NCBI RefSeq assembly: GCF_036588685.1
Contig: NC_086386.1
Coordinates: 78,072,682 to 78,136,681 of the forward strand
Length of the DNA stretch: 64,000 bases
Direction of reading: 5' to 3'
Origin: Mytilus trossulus
Taxonomy: Eukaryota; Mollusca; Bivalvia; Mytilida; Mytilidae
Shown: piece by piece, positions 43,178-52,945 of the stretch
How positions within the stretch are numbered: position 1 is the first letter of the stretch
Layout of the letters: each line of letters begins with the position of its first letter
Notes under the pieces: model-generated
Database searches by the model: none
What the model was told of the DNA's origin: nothing
Seen by the model: the letters and a program-made list of their open reading frames with translations, nothing else
Position numbers and translations under genes: made by a program

Positions 43178-46100
43178 ATAATAGGAACCATCAATATTCA
43201 AAATATAAAAGGCAACACCCTGTATCTTAATTCAATCCTGGATACAGTGCAAATTCTATGTATACAAGAACATTGGCTGCTATCTTTGGAAAAAAATATA
43301 GCAATAGAAATAAATAAAAAATTCTCGTCAAATATCAAATCAGTGGATGACGAAAACCCACTAATAGACTTTAAATCTATCCGTGGCTACGGAGGAACAG
43401 CAATTCTGTGGCAGAAAGATCTAAACAACACAGTTAATATAATGCCGGATGGGAATTCTCGTATTCAAGTGATAACAATAAACAGCAGTCCAATTGCAAC
43501 ATGCTTAATTAATACCTATATGCCATCTGCACAGAGTAGTGGGGACATTGAATATAAAGATACACTAGATCAAATCTCCGAAATTATGGATAAGTATAGA
43601 GAAACATACCAGATAATTTTATGTGGTGATATGAATGCGTCTTTACATCGTGACAATAGGAAACGGGACACCGTCTTTGGAGAATTCAAAAACATAAACA
43701 ATCTCCATATACCAGATGGTTATCCAATAAAGCCAACCTTTTTTCATCACAATGGCAAATATACCTCACAAATTGACTATTTCTTGTTTGATGAAAGAAT
43801 TATACAGCAATCAAATCCAAATGTGAAAATAGCTATGAGGCATCCTACAAATACCTCTGATCATACTCTAGTCACTGCAAATATGGCTCTAAAGGTTAAA
43901 AGATGTTCTCTACGACCTGTCAAAATATATACAAGGCCAAACTGGAGAAAATGCGACAAAAGCCTCTACAAGTCAACTATTGAAAGTAGTCTAGACAATA
44001 CATCTGGAGAAAAGAAATTCTCGGGTACCGTAGAATCACGTATACAAAAATTGGAATTAACACTTCATAAAGCTGGTACAAAATCTATTCCGAGCTACAG
44101 GAAGCTGAAAAAACTAAAATCTGTTGGGAAAGGCATATGGAATAGCAAAATTAGCCAAGCATCTAAAGAAGCAAAGTATGCACATAGGAACTGGATAGAT
44201 AAAACCAACAAAAATGAGGATGCAGATCAAGAAAAGCTGGCTCTCAAAAACAAAAAACGTCATCTGAGACAACTACAGAGACAGGCACATGCATCAAAGA
44301 AGGAAAAGTTCATAAATGAAATCATGCAAGCTTCAGAAAAAGACAGCAAAACATTCCATAAATTAATAAAGCAACAACGATCTAATCATTCATCAAATAC
44401 TGACGTTCTTTACATTGGAAATGAGAAATTTGAAGGAGAAAGTATTCTAAAAGCATGGACAATACATTTCGAAAAACTCGGAACACCAAATCATGGCAAA
44501 AATATCTTTGACCTGGAACGCTTCCACTTGGCTAAATTACAAAATGACATCATTTTTGAAAATCAACATTCCAAAAAAGAAATTAAACAAGCAACACCTG
44601 AAGAAGTTAAAAGTGCAATTAAGAACCTAAGCACTGGCAAAACATCAGACGAAAATGGTATATGTTCTGAACATTACAAATATGCTGTAGATGAATTATC
44701 AGAAGAAATCGCAAGCATAATCAATGATATTTTCTCTGATTTGGATGTTCCAAAAAATCTAAAAAATGGTTTATTAACACCTGTTCTTAAAAAGAAGAAG
44801 GATAAAACCGTACCTGGAAATTACAGGGGAATTGTTGTAACAAGTATCTTTTCTAAAATCTTTGAATCAATCGTTAAAGGAAGGCTAGAATATGAGCTAC
44901 TACCATCGCAAAATCCATTACAGAGAGGGTTTACAGAGGGCGCATCAAGCCTCTTTGCAGCCTTTATTACAACTGAAACTATTCTAATATATCGTCTTCT
45001 TCAAATATTATTAGAACTTGTTGCACTGGATGCAGAAAAGGCATTTGACACCCTGAGTCATGAGATCATGTTAAATAAGCTTTATCATGATGGAATTGAG
45101 GGAGATATGTGGATCCTACTACGGAACATCTATCAAGATCTGTCTCTCAAAATCAAGTGGAATAATGAAACATCAGAAAGTATTAATATCATGCAAGGGG
45201 TTCGTCAAGGAGCAAAATTATCATCTCTGCTATACAAGCGATACAATAATACCATTCTCAATGCAATATCCAGTAGTAATCTAGGCGCAAAAATAGGCAA
45301 CATACAAGTAGGCTCTCCTACATGTGCGGACGATATTGCCTTACTGGGTGAGCGGTCAGATTTACAGGCAATGCTCAATATTATAGACTTCCACACTAAA
45401 AGAGACATGGTTAAAATTAATCCAGACAAATCAGAGATAATGTGCGTATCTAAAGGATTAAAGCAACAAACGCATTCATACAGCTTCAATGGAAAAGAAA
45501 TAAAAAGAGTAGAAAAGCTGAAGCATCTAGGTATCACCAGGGCAACAAATGGCAAAGTCAACTTGGACGAAAGGCTAAAAACTGGCCGGCAAACTATATA
45601 TGCCTTGCTAGGTTCTGGCCTACATGCCAGAACAGGAATGTCACCGCTGGTACTTAAAAAGATCTGGAAAACATATGTTGTCCCCCGTTATCTTTATGGG
45701 CTCGAAGTACAAATATGCATGAAAAAGGATGTATCTGAACTAGAAAAGTTACAGAGGAAAATGTTCAAACAATTTCAATGTCTACCAGATAGGACAGCAT
45801 CTGCAGCAGTATATATACTTATAGGAGCTGAACCCATTGAATCGGTACTGGACAAAAACATGCTAGCCTTATTTCTTTCAATTTCTCGCCTAGATGGCTC
45901 AATAGAACATCAAATCCTAGAATGGGAACTAGAAATCAGCACAGAATTTGACAATTCCTTCATCTGTCGTATAAGCAAAATTTTACAAAAATATCAACTC
46001 CCAACAGCAGAAGAAATTATGAAAAATCCTCCATCAAAATATATTTGGAAAAAACAACTTCAAAAAGCCATAAATGATTACTGGTCTTCAATTTGGACAG

Positions 46101-47332
46101 AAGAATGTAATACAAAACCAACACTCAAACATTTATCGTTGCAAAATAATCCGGTAAATAATCCGCATAACATTTGGAAATGTGTTCGAAATAATCAATA
46201 TGACATCAAAAAAGCGGAATTGAAATGTAAGCTAGTAACTGGTACATACATGCTTCAAAGTATAAAAGCAAAATTCAGTAAAAATATAGTACTGCCTGAC
46301 TGTAAGCTATGTAAGGACAATGATGAAACCCTTGAACATTTTCTCCTGGAATGTACTAGGCTCGGTGATGTACAACAAAAATGCATGGCGAAGCTAGTCA
46401 ACAAGCTAAGAGAGATAGAAGGGGGTGGTACAATCGACGTCAGTAATGATGAAATACTGATAGAAATTATACTGGATTGTTCTAAGACAAATATACTGAA
46501 TAATCAGCCAATGGACAAGCTACTGGATATAGAAAGGCAAACACAAGATCTTTGCTACCAGTTACATATAAAGCGAACAAAACTTTTATGTGACATCAAG
46601 TAAAAGAAATGTATGAAGGCTCTAATTATTTTAGATTTTAACTTTTATAAATCTAAAGTATATATTTAAATACTGAAATAGCAAATAAGTCTTACTAAAA
46701 TGTTCTAGATTTTAACTATTAAAGTTTTCAAGTAATATAACACCGAAATCGTAAATATATGGTGTGTACTGTCTGCATGGGATGCCAAGCTAACTAGTAC
46801 ACTCTATAATATCTTCAAATCAAGAGCAATATCCAATATAGTCTGTACAGTCTGCATGGGATGCCAAGCTAACTTGTATCAGTCTATCAAGAAGTGCGTG
46901 ATTTATACTTTTTAATGATAGCCTTGGCAGGGCACTTATAGTTTTATTAAATAAGCTGTAAATAACATTTTTATCATAATATAGTGGTGAACGCTATTGC
47001 CGCAATAGTTCTGTGTACATTTCTTATCGTGATATAGTATTTGCAACTTGTGCTGTGTACATTTTTATTGTGATACAAGTGGTGAACATTAGCTGCATAC
47101 ATTTTTACCGTGATATCGTGTTGATTCTTATTACCGCAATTGTGATGTGTACATAATATTTTTAACTTATTATCGTCGTAATATTTTAAGACTTTTAAAA
47201 TATTTCTTTTAGTCGTACATATTTTAATGTAAATATAAAGATATCCGCAATCTCGGTGTGTAAATTAAATTGCTCATCCGATAAGTGGAGTGCTCCGATT
47301 AAACGGAGGTGAATACCTGTACAGAACAGAAC
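43178..47332 (+). mobile_element. 5'-truncated LINE (non-LTR retrotransposon)
   Basis: One open frame with endonuclease and reverse transcriptase, followed by about 730 bp of 3' region. The 3' region contains an ~82-bp duplication (GTCTGCATGGGATGCCAAGC at 46769 and 46849). GATCA is found just before the left boundary and just after the right one. No long poly-A tail is seen; the end reads GTACAGAACAGAACAG. The clade is unresolved. Confidence 0.85.
43247..46603 (+). CDS. LINE ORF2-type protein: endonuclease, reverse transcriptase, C-terminal zinc motif
   Basis: 1118 codons without a stop. The frame is open to 43172, and the natural start is probably lost by 5' truncation. An exonuclease/endonuclease/phosphatase-type domain occupies about 1-225 (QILCIQEHWLL, LCGDMNAS, SQIDYFLFDER, TSDHTLV). 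The RT domain is at about 430-760 with VPGNYRGIVVTSIFSKIFES, ALDAEKAFDTLSH, MQGVRQGAKLSS and the catalytic box CADDIALL (about 693), where family members usually have YADD or FADD. A CKLC..H..C zinc-like motif lies at about 1020-1037. It copies element RNA by target-primed reverse transcription. This is a mobile-element gene; the open frame suggests a fairly recent insertion. Confidence 0.88.
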   Translation: MQILCIQEHWLLSLEKNIAIEINKKFSSNIKSVDDENPLIDFKSIRGYGGTAILWQKDLNNTVNIMPDGNSRIQVITINSSPIATCLINTYMPSAQSSGDIEYKDTLDQISEIMDKYRETYQIILCGDMNASLHRDNRKRDTVFGEFKNINNLHIPDGYPIKPTFFHHNGKYTSQIDYFLFDERIIQQSNPNVKIAMRHPTNTSDHTLVTANMALKVKRCSLRPVKIYTRPNWRKCDKSLYKSTIESSLDNTSGEKKFSGTVESRIQKLELTLHKAGTKSIPSYRKLKKLKSVGKGIWNSKISQASKEAKYAHRNWIDKTNKNEDADQEKLALKNKKRHLRQLQRQAHASKKEKFINEIMQASEKDSKTFHKLIKQQRSNHSSNTDVLYIGNEKFEGESILKAWTIHFEKLGTPNHGKNIFDLERFHLAKLQNDIIFENQHSKKEIKQATPEEVKSAIKNLSTGKTSDENGICSEHYKYAVDELSEEIASIINDIFSDLDVPKNLKNGLLTPVLKKKKDKTVPGNYRGIVVTSIFSKIFESIVKGRLEYELLPSQNPLQRGFTEGASSLFAAFITTETILIYRLLQILLELVALDAEKAFDTLSHEIMLNKLYHDGIEGDMWILLRNIYQDLSLKIKWNNETSESINIMQGVRQGAKLSSLLYKRYNNTILNAISSSNLGAKIGNIQVGSPTCADDIALLGERSDLQAMLNIIDFHTKRDMVKINPDKSEIMCVSKGLKQQTHSYSFNGKEIKRVEKLKHLGITRATNGKVNLDERLKTGRQTIYALLGSGLHARTGMSPLVLKKIWKTYVVPRYLYGLEVQICMKKDVSELEKLQRKMFKQFQCLPDRTASAAVYILIGAEPIESVLDKNMLALFLSISRLDGSIEHQILEWELEISTEFDNSFICRISKILQKYQLPTAEEIMKNPPSKYIWKKQLQKAINDYWSSIWTEECNTKPTLKHLSLQNNPVNNPHNIWKCVRNNQYDIKKAELKCKLVTGTYMLQSIKAKFSKNIVLPDCKLCKDNDETLEHFLLECTRLGDVQQKCMAKLVNKLREIEGGGTIDVSNDEILIEIILDCSKTNILNNQPMDKLLDIERQTQDLCYQLHIKRTKLLCDIK

Positions 47333-47511
47333 AGATCAAGTGCGCGCTTTATTCAATACGACACTATCCTATGGCAAATACTCTATTACCCTTCACGGAG
47401 ACGTTTGATCAAATGTGCGCTTTATAAATACGGATTGTTATGTACAAGATGTCACAGTTTATTACTTTATATTTTAAAAAATCGACAGTAATAACAGAAA
47501 ATTCAGTATAA
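47333..47511. repeat. ~84-bp minisatellite, right part, and flank
   Basis: ATCAAGTGCGCGCTTTATTC, CTATCCTATGGCAAATACTC and CACGGAGACGTTTGATCAAA match the left part at 43065-43175. The following 70 bases are AT-rich and unassigned. Confidence 0.7.
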
Positions 47512-47660
47512 TAAATTAAATAACACATAGCTGAGAGGGTGATAGAGCAGATTGGAACCCCTTGAAAAAGCATTGTCAACCTTGGCTTCGCCGCGGTTGA
47601 CAATGTTTTCTCGGGGTACCAATCTGCTCTATCACCCTCTCAGCTATATGTTATTTATAT
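47512..47660. mobile_element. Foldback (hairpin) element at the copy D breakpoint
   Basis: The arms AATAACACATAGCTGAGAGG, GTGATAGAGCAGATTGG and CATTGTCAACC are nearly perfectly reversed at CCAATCTGCTCTATCACCCT and CTCAGCTATATGTTATT. The centre is TTGGCTTCGCCGCGG. The ~65-base arms and short loop give a strong hairpin. Its right end abuts the coding sequence of copy D. Confidence 0.85.
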
Positions 47661-49214
47661 AATATCACGCCATCAAAAGTGCAAATATCTCCATTGTTAC
47701 ACTCAAGGCCGCAATCTTTTAATCTAATTTTGCTTGTAAATTCATTGTTCAAACAACGGAACAACATCGACTCGGAGCAAGAAACAAAGAGAGATTTACT
47801 TTCAAAATCATACGCTAATCGTTTAACAGTTGCTTTAAAAGTGCTTTCACAAATAATGTTTTCGTTTGATATATTTATCGCTTTTATCAATCCATCAGAA
47901 CCTCCCTCATTTTCTCCGATTACAACCACGTCATCGGATGTAAAAGCACCCCCATGAACATTGAAATCACCTAAACAAAAAGTTTTATTGTGCTTAAGCG
48001 TAATATTTCCGTAACTAATTTCTGGTTTGGTTTCCTTCAAAAGTGAACAGTTTTGCGGAAAAATTTGTTTTACATATTCTTTCATTTCAGAAGGATTCGT
48101 TCGTGTCAATGTAAGCTTTCCAAGAAGATTAACATTTCTAACCTGGTTCAGTAATGCAATACATTTTAATTTAGCTTCACGAACCGATGGTGTATTCAGA
48201 ATTTGTGTTGCTTCGGTCAGGATGAATTTTACTTCGGTTTTCGATTTTTCGAAATGAATAAACATTTGGGATAGAGAACCCTTCTTTTGAACACCCTTTG
48301 TCACGTGTTGTAGCTGATCAAAATGGAATCAAAATGATTCGTCAGTTTTTCTAACGTTTTTAGTTTGTTTTCAAAATCGTGTTGTTGTTCCTCACGTTTA
48401 ATGTTTAGATCCTTAATAAACAAGGCTAAAATGTCGTCTAAGTTATCTTTAATGGATGCAATAAGTTTGTTAGCTCTTCCGTCAATTTCTGTAAATCCAG
48501 CTTCAAGTTTTACTTGTTTTGCACGTTTGTCTTTTATTATATTTCCTATATTCAATTTAATATCATTTACTTCAAACACGAGTGCGTTTATTTTATTAGC
48601 TTTCAGATATTGCATTTCTTGAATAACTTGAACATTTTCACACTTTCTATGTTGAACAGTGACACAAAGAACGCAACAAAGTTCATGGTGTTCACATTTT
48701 TCGAACTATGAACTGGACACGAATCCGATATCATGCATGGTTCGGGCTCATGTTCGGAGGCAGACGCATCTATTTCTTTAATTTGAACAATTTTATGGTC
48801 AGCAAAGACCTAAAGGTGCAAGCATTCGTTACAAAGAGCTTCGGTGCACTCTCTACACCAGTGTGTAGCCTTGGAAATTTTCTTCTGCTTTTTACAAATA
48901 TGGCATTCTTGTTCAACACTCTTTGCATTTTGCATTAATATCAATGACGAAATTGTAAAATTATGTGGGAGTGATGCTGCCCAATGTGATGTTTTGTCTT
49001 CAGGGTTTGTGGGTAGAACATTTGCCCTACACACGGGACAGGGATACTTCGAAAGTTTCTGTTCTGCGCGTTGTTCAGTGGATAAGATAAACTCACCAAT
49101 GCATGTTTCACAAAAGGTATGTAAACATGGTAAACTTTTCGGTGTCTTGAGTGTCTCTAAACAAATAGGGCATGTGAAGGCGTCCTGTTCATTTCCCTGC
49201 TCTACCGTTGCCAT

Positions 49215-51468
49215 TTGTAGATCTTTGTACCGGAAATTCGCTTCTTCGATATCAATGAATTAGTTAAAAATGAATTAGTAAGTGTTTCGATGTGTATTGT
49301 TTTTAATTTTATTTTTGATGAATAATTAGAAGCAAACAAACTTATTTCTCAAAGGTATTCATCGCCACACGCTCAGATTATGGTTGACTGACTACAGAAT
49401 ACACGGATTAAATTTGGCACGTGCCAACCTTATTAAGTTATAGGATGGCTGATAGGCAGAACATCGATTTCTTTTTTTTATTTTTATATTATAATTGGGT
49501 CTGTTACTTTAATTTAGTATCACATTATATGTCAGACAATCGCAATAAATAAACTATTGCATTTACATTTAGATATTGCGTTGTGAAAGTATACAGAAAT
49601 TAAATGGAGTAGGCTACTGTCCTGGCAGATTATTTTTGTGTTAATGAAATAAAAGTCCATATCTTTTTTTAATTTCTTAAACCTCACATTTCAAACTTTC
49701 CAATGAACCATCATTTGCTTACCAGACATTCGAATTGAAGAAGATATTCAACTTTATATTTTGATTTAGAGATGATTCCAACAAAATTTCTAACGTAATC
49801 GGCTACTGTCCTGGCAGATTTTTTTAACTTTGAACACAAAAGAAAATATCAAATTATAGTTTTTTATAAACATTATTCCCTAAACTTTATGATCGTACAA
49901 AAATAATATGCCAGACAGTTGATTTAGAGAATTAATTCCTATTATATGTAAATATTTCTCGGCAATTTCAGCCATTTTTTTCGTTAAAATTAACTGTCCT
50001 GGCAGATTTTTTCTTACTTATTATTTTTTTTTAAATCTTTTTTTTACTAATAATGTTAGTAAATAGTTTTTTCTTTATTATACAATTAAAATTTTACCAA
50101 TGTGTCAGATCTAGATGTATTCAAAAGTTGTGGTTTAGATTTCGGCCCCGAGATAATATGGGTTCAGATTAGGTTTTGGTGGGATATTTCTACGAGATAC
50201 AATGTAAGATAGGAAAAATAATGATATTTTTAAACAGATAACTTGTGTTCTTTATATTCGACGTCATCAGGAATGGTCACCTTTTTTCATGACGTCACAA
50301 TAGGAAAATTCAGAAGAAACCAAGAAATTTTGACGTCATAATAGAATTTCTACTAACCATTTGCCAAGAACAGATATTTCACTAGTGAGGAGAAATATTT
50401 TTCTGACACCGCCCAAGAAATGTGAAAATAGCACAAAAAACAGAGAAATAAGGTTATCCTGAAGGAAAATGACCAACCTTTAATAGATGATGTTTCATTA
50501 ATAATTAAAGTTCTTAATTAGTTTTGAAGTGGGAGGCGTTCTTTATCTCACTTTGATTTTTTGGTAGATCATGAGACATACAAATATTGCACTGTGTATC
50601 CATTTTTTTTTTAATACTGGTTATAAAACAAATAAGTTTCCATAAACTTGCGACTCAAAATCGTGAGTACGAAAAAAGACCAACTGTTTTCAAAACATTA
50701 TAAAAAGAGCAATTTATCAAATTGTTATTTAGCATAACTCTCTCAAAAGAATTTTTTTTTTTAAATATATAAGCATTACTGCACACAATCTTATTAAAAG
50801 TGGATTAAAATATCAAAGCTTGATACAACGTCTCGCCTCATCATCACGAACCTCGTCTGATAATAAGGCAAAAAAGAGACCCGGACCAAATAGACAAAGA
50901 ATGCACGCAGTTTACATCACTACCTTTATTATCTCGAACACACATCATATATGAGGTTTGAGATTAAACGGTTACTGGGTCGAGCACTGTAGATAACTGT
51001 CATATCTGACATATTATGATACAAATCACTATCTCAAAATTTTGTGACTCGTGCAATTTGAAATATGTTGCTTTACAATGCATTTAAAAGTACCATTGAA
51101 GATTAATTTTCAAATTAAAGTTCATGTGATACACGTAAGCAATTCTCATTCTTTCTTTTTGTCATTTCCCGGGTCCCGCTAGACCTAATTTCCCGTTTTC
51201 ACGACACAATCATTTGACTTTCACGTGTCACGCTTACAAAAAATCGGCGTGTCACGCTTAGACCCCAATGAGACCCACTTTAAAGGATCGGAAAACGATT
51301 TCACGCTACAACAGTATATTAAGTTAATCTGATAATCAAATATCGAGTCATTCCGTTAACTGGTTATTGATAAAGGGACAAAGATTTTTTGTAATTCATT
51401 TAAGATATCGAAAGCTTCAGAAAGCAGTGAGTGTGTAGATGAAGGAAATATCTATGTATGTTTAATTA
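49215..51468. other. Intergenic with a three-fold short repeat
   Basis: CTGTCCTGGCAGATT occurs at about 49618, 49807 and 49988, spaced about 185 bp within loosely similar AT-rich sequence. TGACGTCA (CRE-like) lies near 50293. No gene seen. Confidence 0.45.
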
Positions 51469-51800
51469 TAATCCTTCATTCTGATTGGCTACATGAACAC
51501 TTCAATCTTGCGTTTTTCCTCAATCAACTTCATTACAACATTATTTTTTATTCGACACGAGGTCCCACAATAAAGTGCACAGGTAAATTAAATTAAACTT
51601 GATAAACATTTTGTTTTCATGATCCTAGCTAAAAAATGTAATTATAAGTATTGAATGCTTATTTTTATGACTTCATAAGGTTGTAAAAGCGTTGCAATTT
51701 GACCGTGCGCACATTTTTAAAATGAAGCGCTTCCGCAAAATGTACTTCGGTCAACGCTTTACACCCTAATAAAGTTACAAAAAGAAGCATTCAATTATTA
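51469..51800. repeat. MITE-like repeat, copy 2 of 2
   Basis: Matches 11066-11402 along its whole length, with a few bases lost in the central palindrome (AATGAAGCGCTTCCGCAAAA). Confidence 0.75.
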
Positions 51801-51814
51801 TTTGTTAGACGGGT

Positions 51815-52065
51815 TGCTAGCTAGCTGAAGCGTGAAGTATTTTTTTAGGTTTGGAGAAAATTCCCGGCCTCCTTTAACAGTTGACTAGTCTGACAGATAA
51901 CCAATCTATCTGGCTTAAAGACTTAACTACTCCGAAAGGAGGATAGTATACCTAACATAATAATTACTTCACAGTTCAGCGTACAAGCAAGCTTAACAAA
52001 GATTCTACCTGTACCTACACACTCAATGCATTCTGCTGTAAAATTACTAGGCTGGTGTGCGACAA
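51815..52065. repeat. Palindromic MITE-like repeat, copy 1
   Basis: GCTAGCTGAAGCGTGAAGTA near the left is mirrored by TAATTACTTCACAGTTCAGC near 51960-51980, around a core with AACCAATCTATCTGG and TCCGAAAGGAGGATAGTATA. It matches 52705-52945. The - strand frame at 51923-52138 is an artefact. Confidence 0.7.
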
Positions 52066-52704
52066 TTAATAAATAAAAGGTCGATCTAAAAACGATTTCC
52101 AGGTAAATAACATTTAATTTCCTTTCAAATGCTTTCAATTTGTCCGAAATTGGTACACCAAAGTCTCCCTTTCTCTTTCTCGTGATGTATGGAGGTTAAC
52201 AAAATTTCGCCGTGCTAGGTGGATATGCTTCTCATAAATTTACAGTTAAAGTGTTTTGATTCTTGACATACGCTTCTTCATTTTCTTGCTTTCTGTCAGG
52301 TTGTTATCAGATATTTGGCTTCAATGGTGGTACGGCCGTTCCATATGCATATTAAATGCCTCATTCTGTCTTGGATAGTTTGCGTGCTTTCATATCGTAA
52401 TTTTGATGACCTTGATACCTTGTCTTAATTCCATCACAAAAAAAGGAATATATTCTGAAACGGAAAAGAAAGTCGTGTGTTGTATTCCCAAATTGAATAT
52501 ATAATTATTAAAACATGTTACATTTACCAATTAGTACAAGAGAATTTACGTGTATTCGGTTTAATAAAACGAAATAAAGTTTCATAAATAGTTTGTCCTT
52601 TACTACAAAAAATTATGAAATAAAAGCGTTTTTTCTAAAATTTAAATCACTACACTGATTTACAGAATAATGCAATTGAGTGTGTAGGTTAAGGTAGACA
52701 TGGT
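52066..52704. other. Intergenic, nothing recognised
   Basis: AT-rich sequence between the two palindromic repeats. No frame with family features. Confidence 0.4.
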
Positions 52705-52945
52705 AGAATCGTTGGTTAGCTTGCTAGTTAGCTCAACCGTGAAGTCATTATTAGTTTAGGTATATTACCCTCCTTTGAGAGTGGACTAGTTCGACATACA
52801 TGTTTAACCAATCTATCTGTCTGTAGGATCTCCGAAAGGAGGGTAGTATACTTTACCTAATAATGACTTTACGGTTCAGCTAAAAAGCATGCCAGCCAAT
52901 TGAAAGATTCTACATACCCACTCAATGTATTATGCTGTAAATAAT
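52705..52945. repeat. Palindromic MITE-like repeat, copy 2
   Basis: Left arm TAGCTCAACCGTGAAGTCAT, TATTAGTTTAGGTATATTAC and CCTCC; right arm GGAGGGTAGTATACTTTACC, TAATAATGACTTTACGGTTC and AGCT. The arms are about 45 bp and pair better than in copy 1. Confidence 0.8.

Larger units (their letters stand above)
42533..49214 (-). pseudogene. TRIM-like protein, copy D, split by insertions and frameshifted
   Basis: The N-terminal frame (49214-48810) has MATVEQGNEQDAFTCPICLE, a complete RING and the first B-box, then a stop. Coiled-coil pieces (48615-48301) and the start of the propeller (48304-47651) follow in other frames. The gene resumes at 43016 (VIVDNAIQ) and continues to CEVVCTSLKGREIF, RDICFDQINGRLAVFEPSYV and a stop at 42533-42535, with one more frameshift near 42857. 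About 4.6 kb of inserted sequence separates the two parts. It is more diverged from A, B and C than they are from each other, and its promoter lacks their conserved TATA word. Not functional as it stands. Confidence 0.85.

Noticed and set aside
47578-47610. rho-independent type terminator at the GC-rich hairpin loop
   Set aside because: The hairpin is the centre of a foldback element in a eukaryotic genome; bacterial terminators are not relevant.
50285-50300. CRE-like TGACGTCA as a promoter element
   Set aside because: No gene starts nearby, and an 8-base palindrome is expected by chance in 64 kb.
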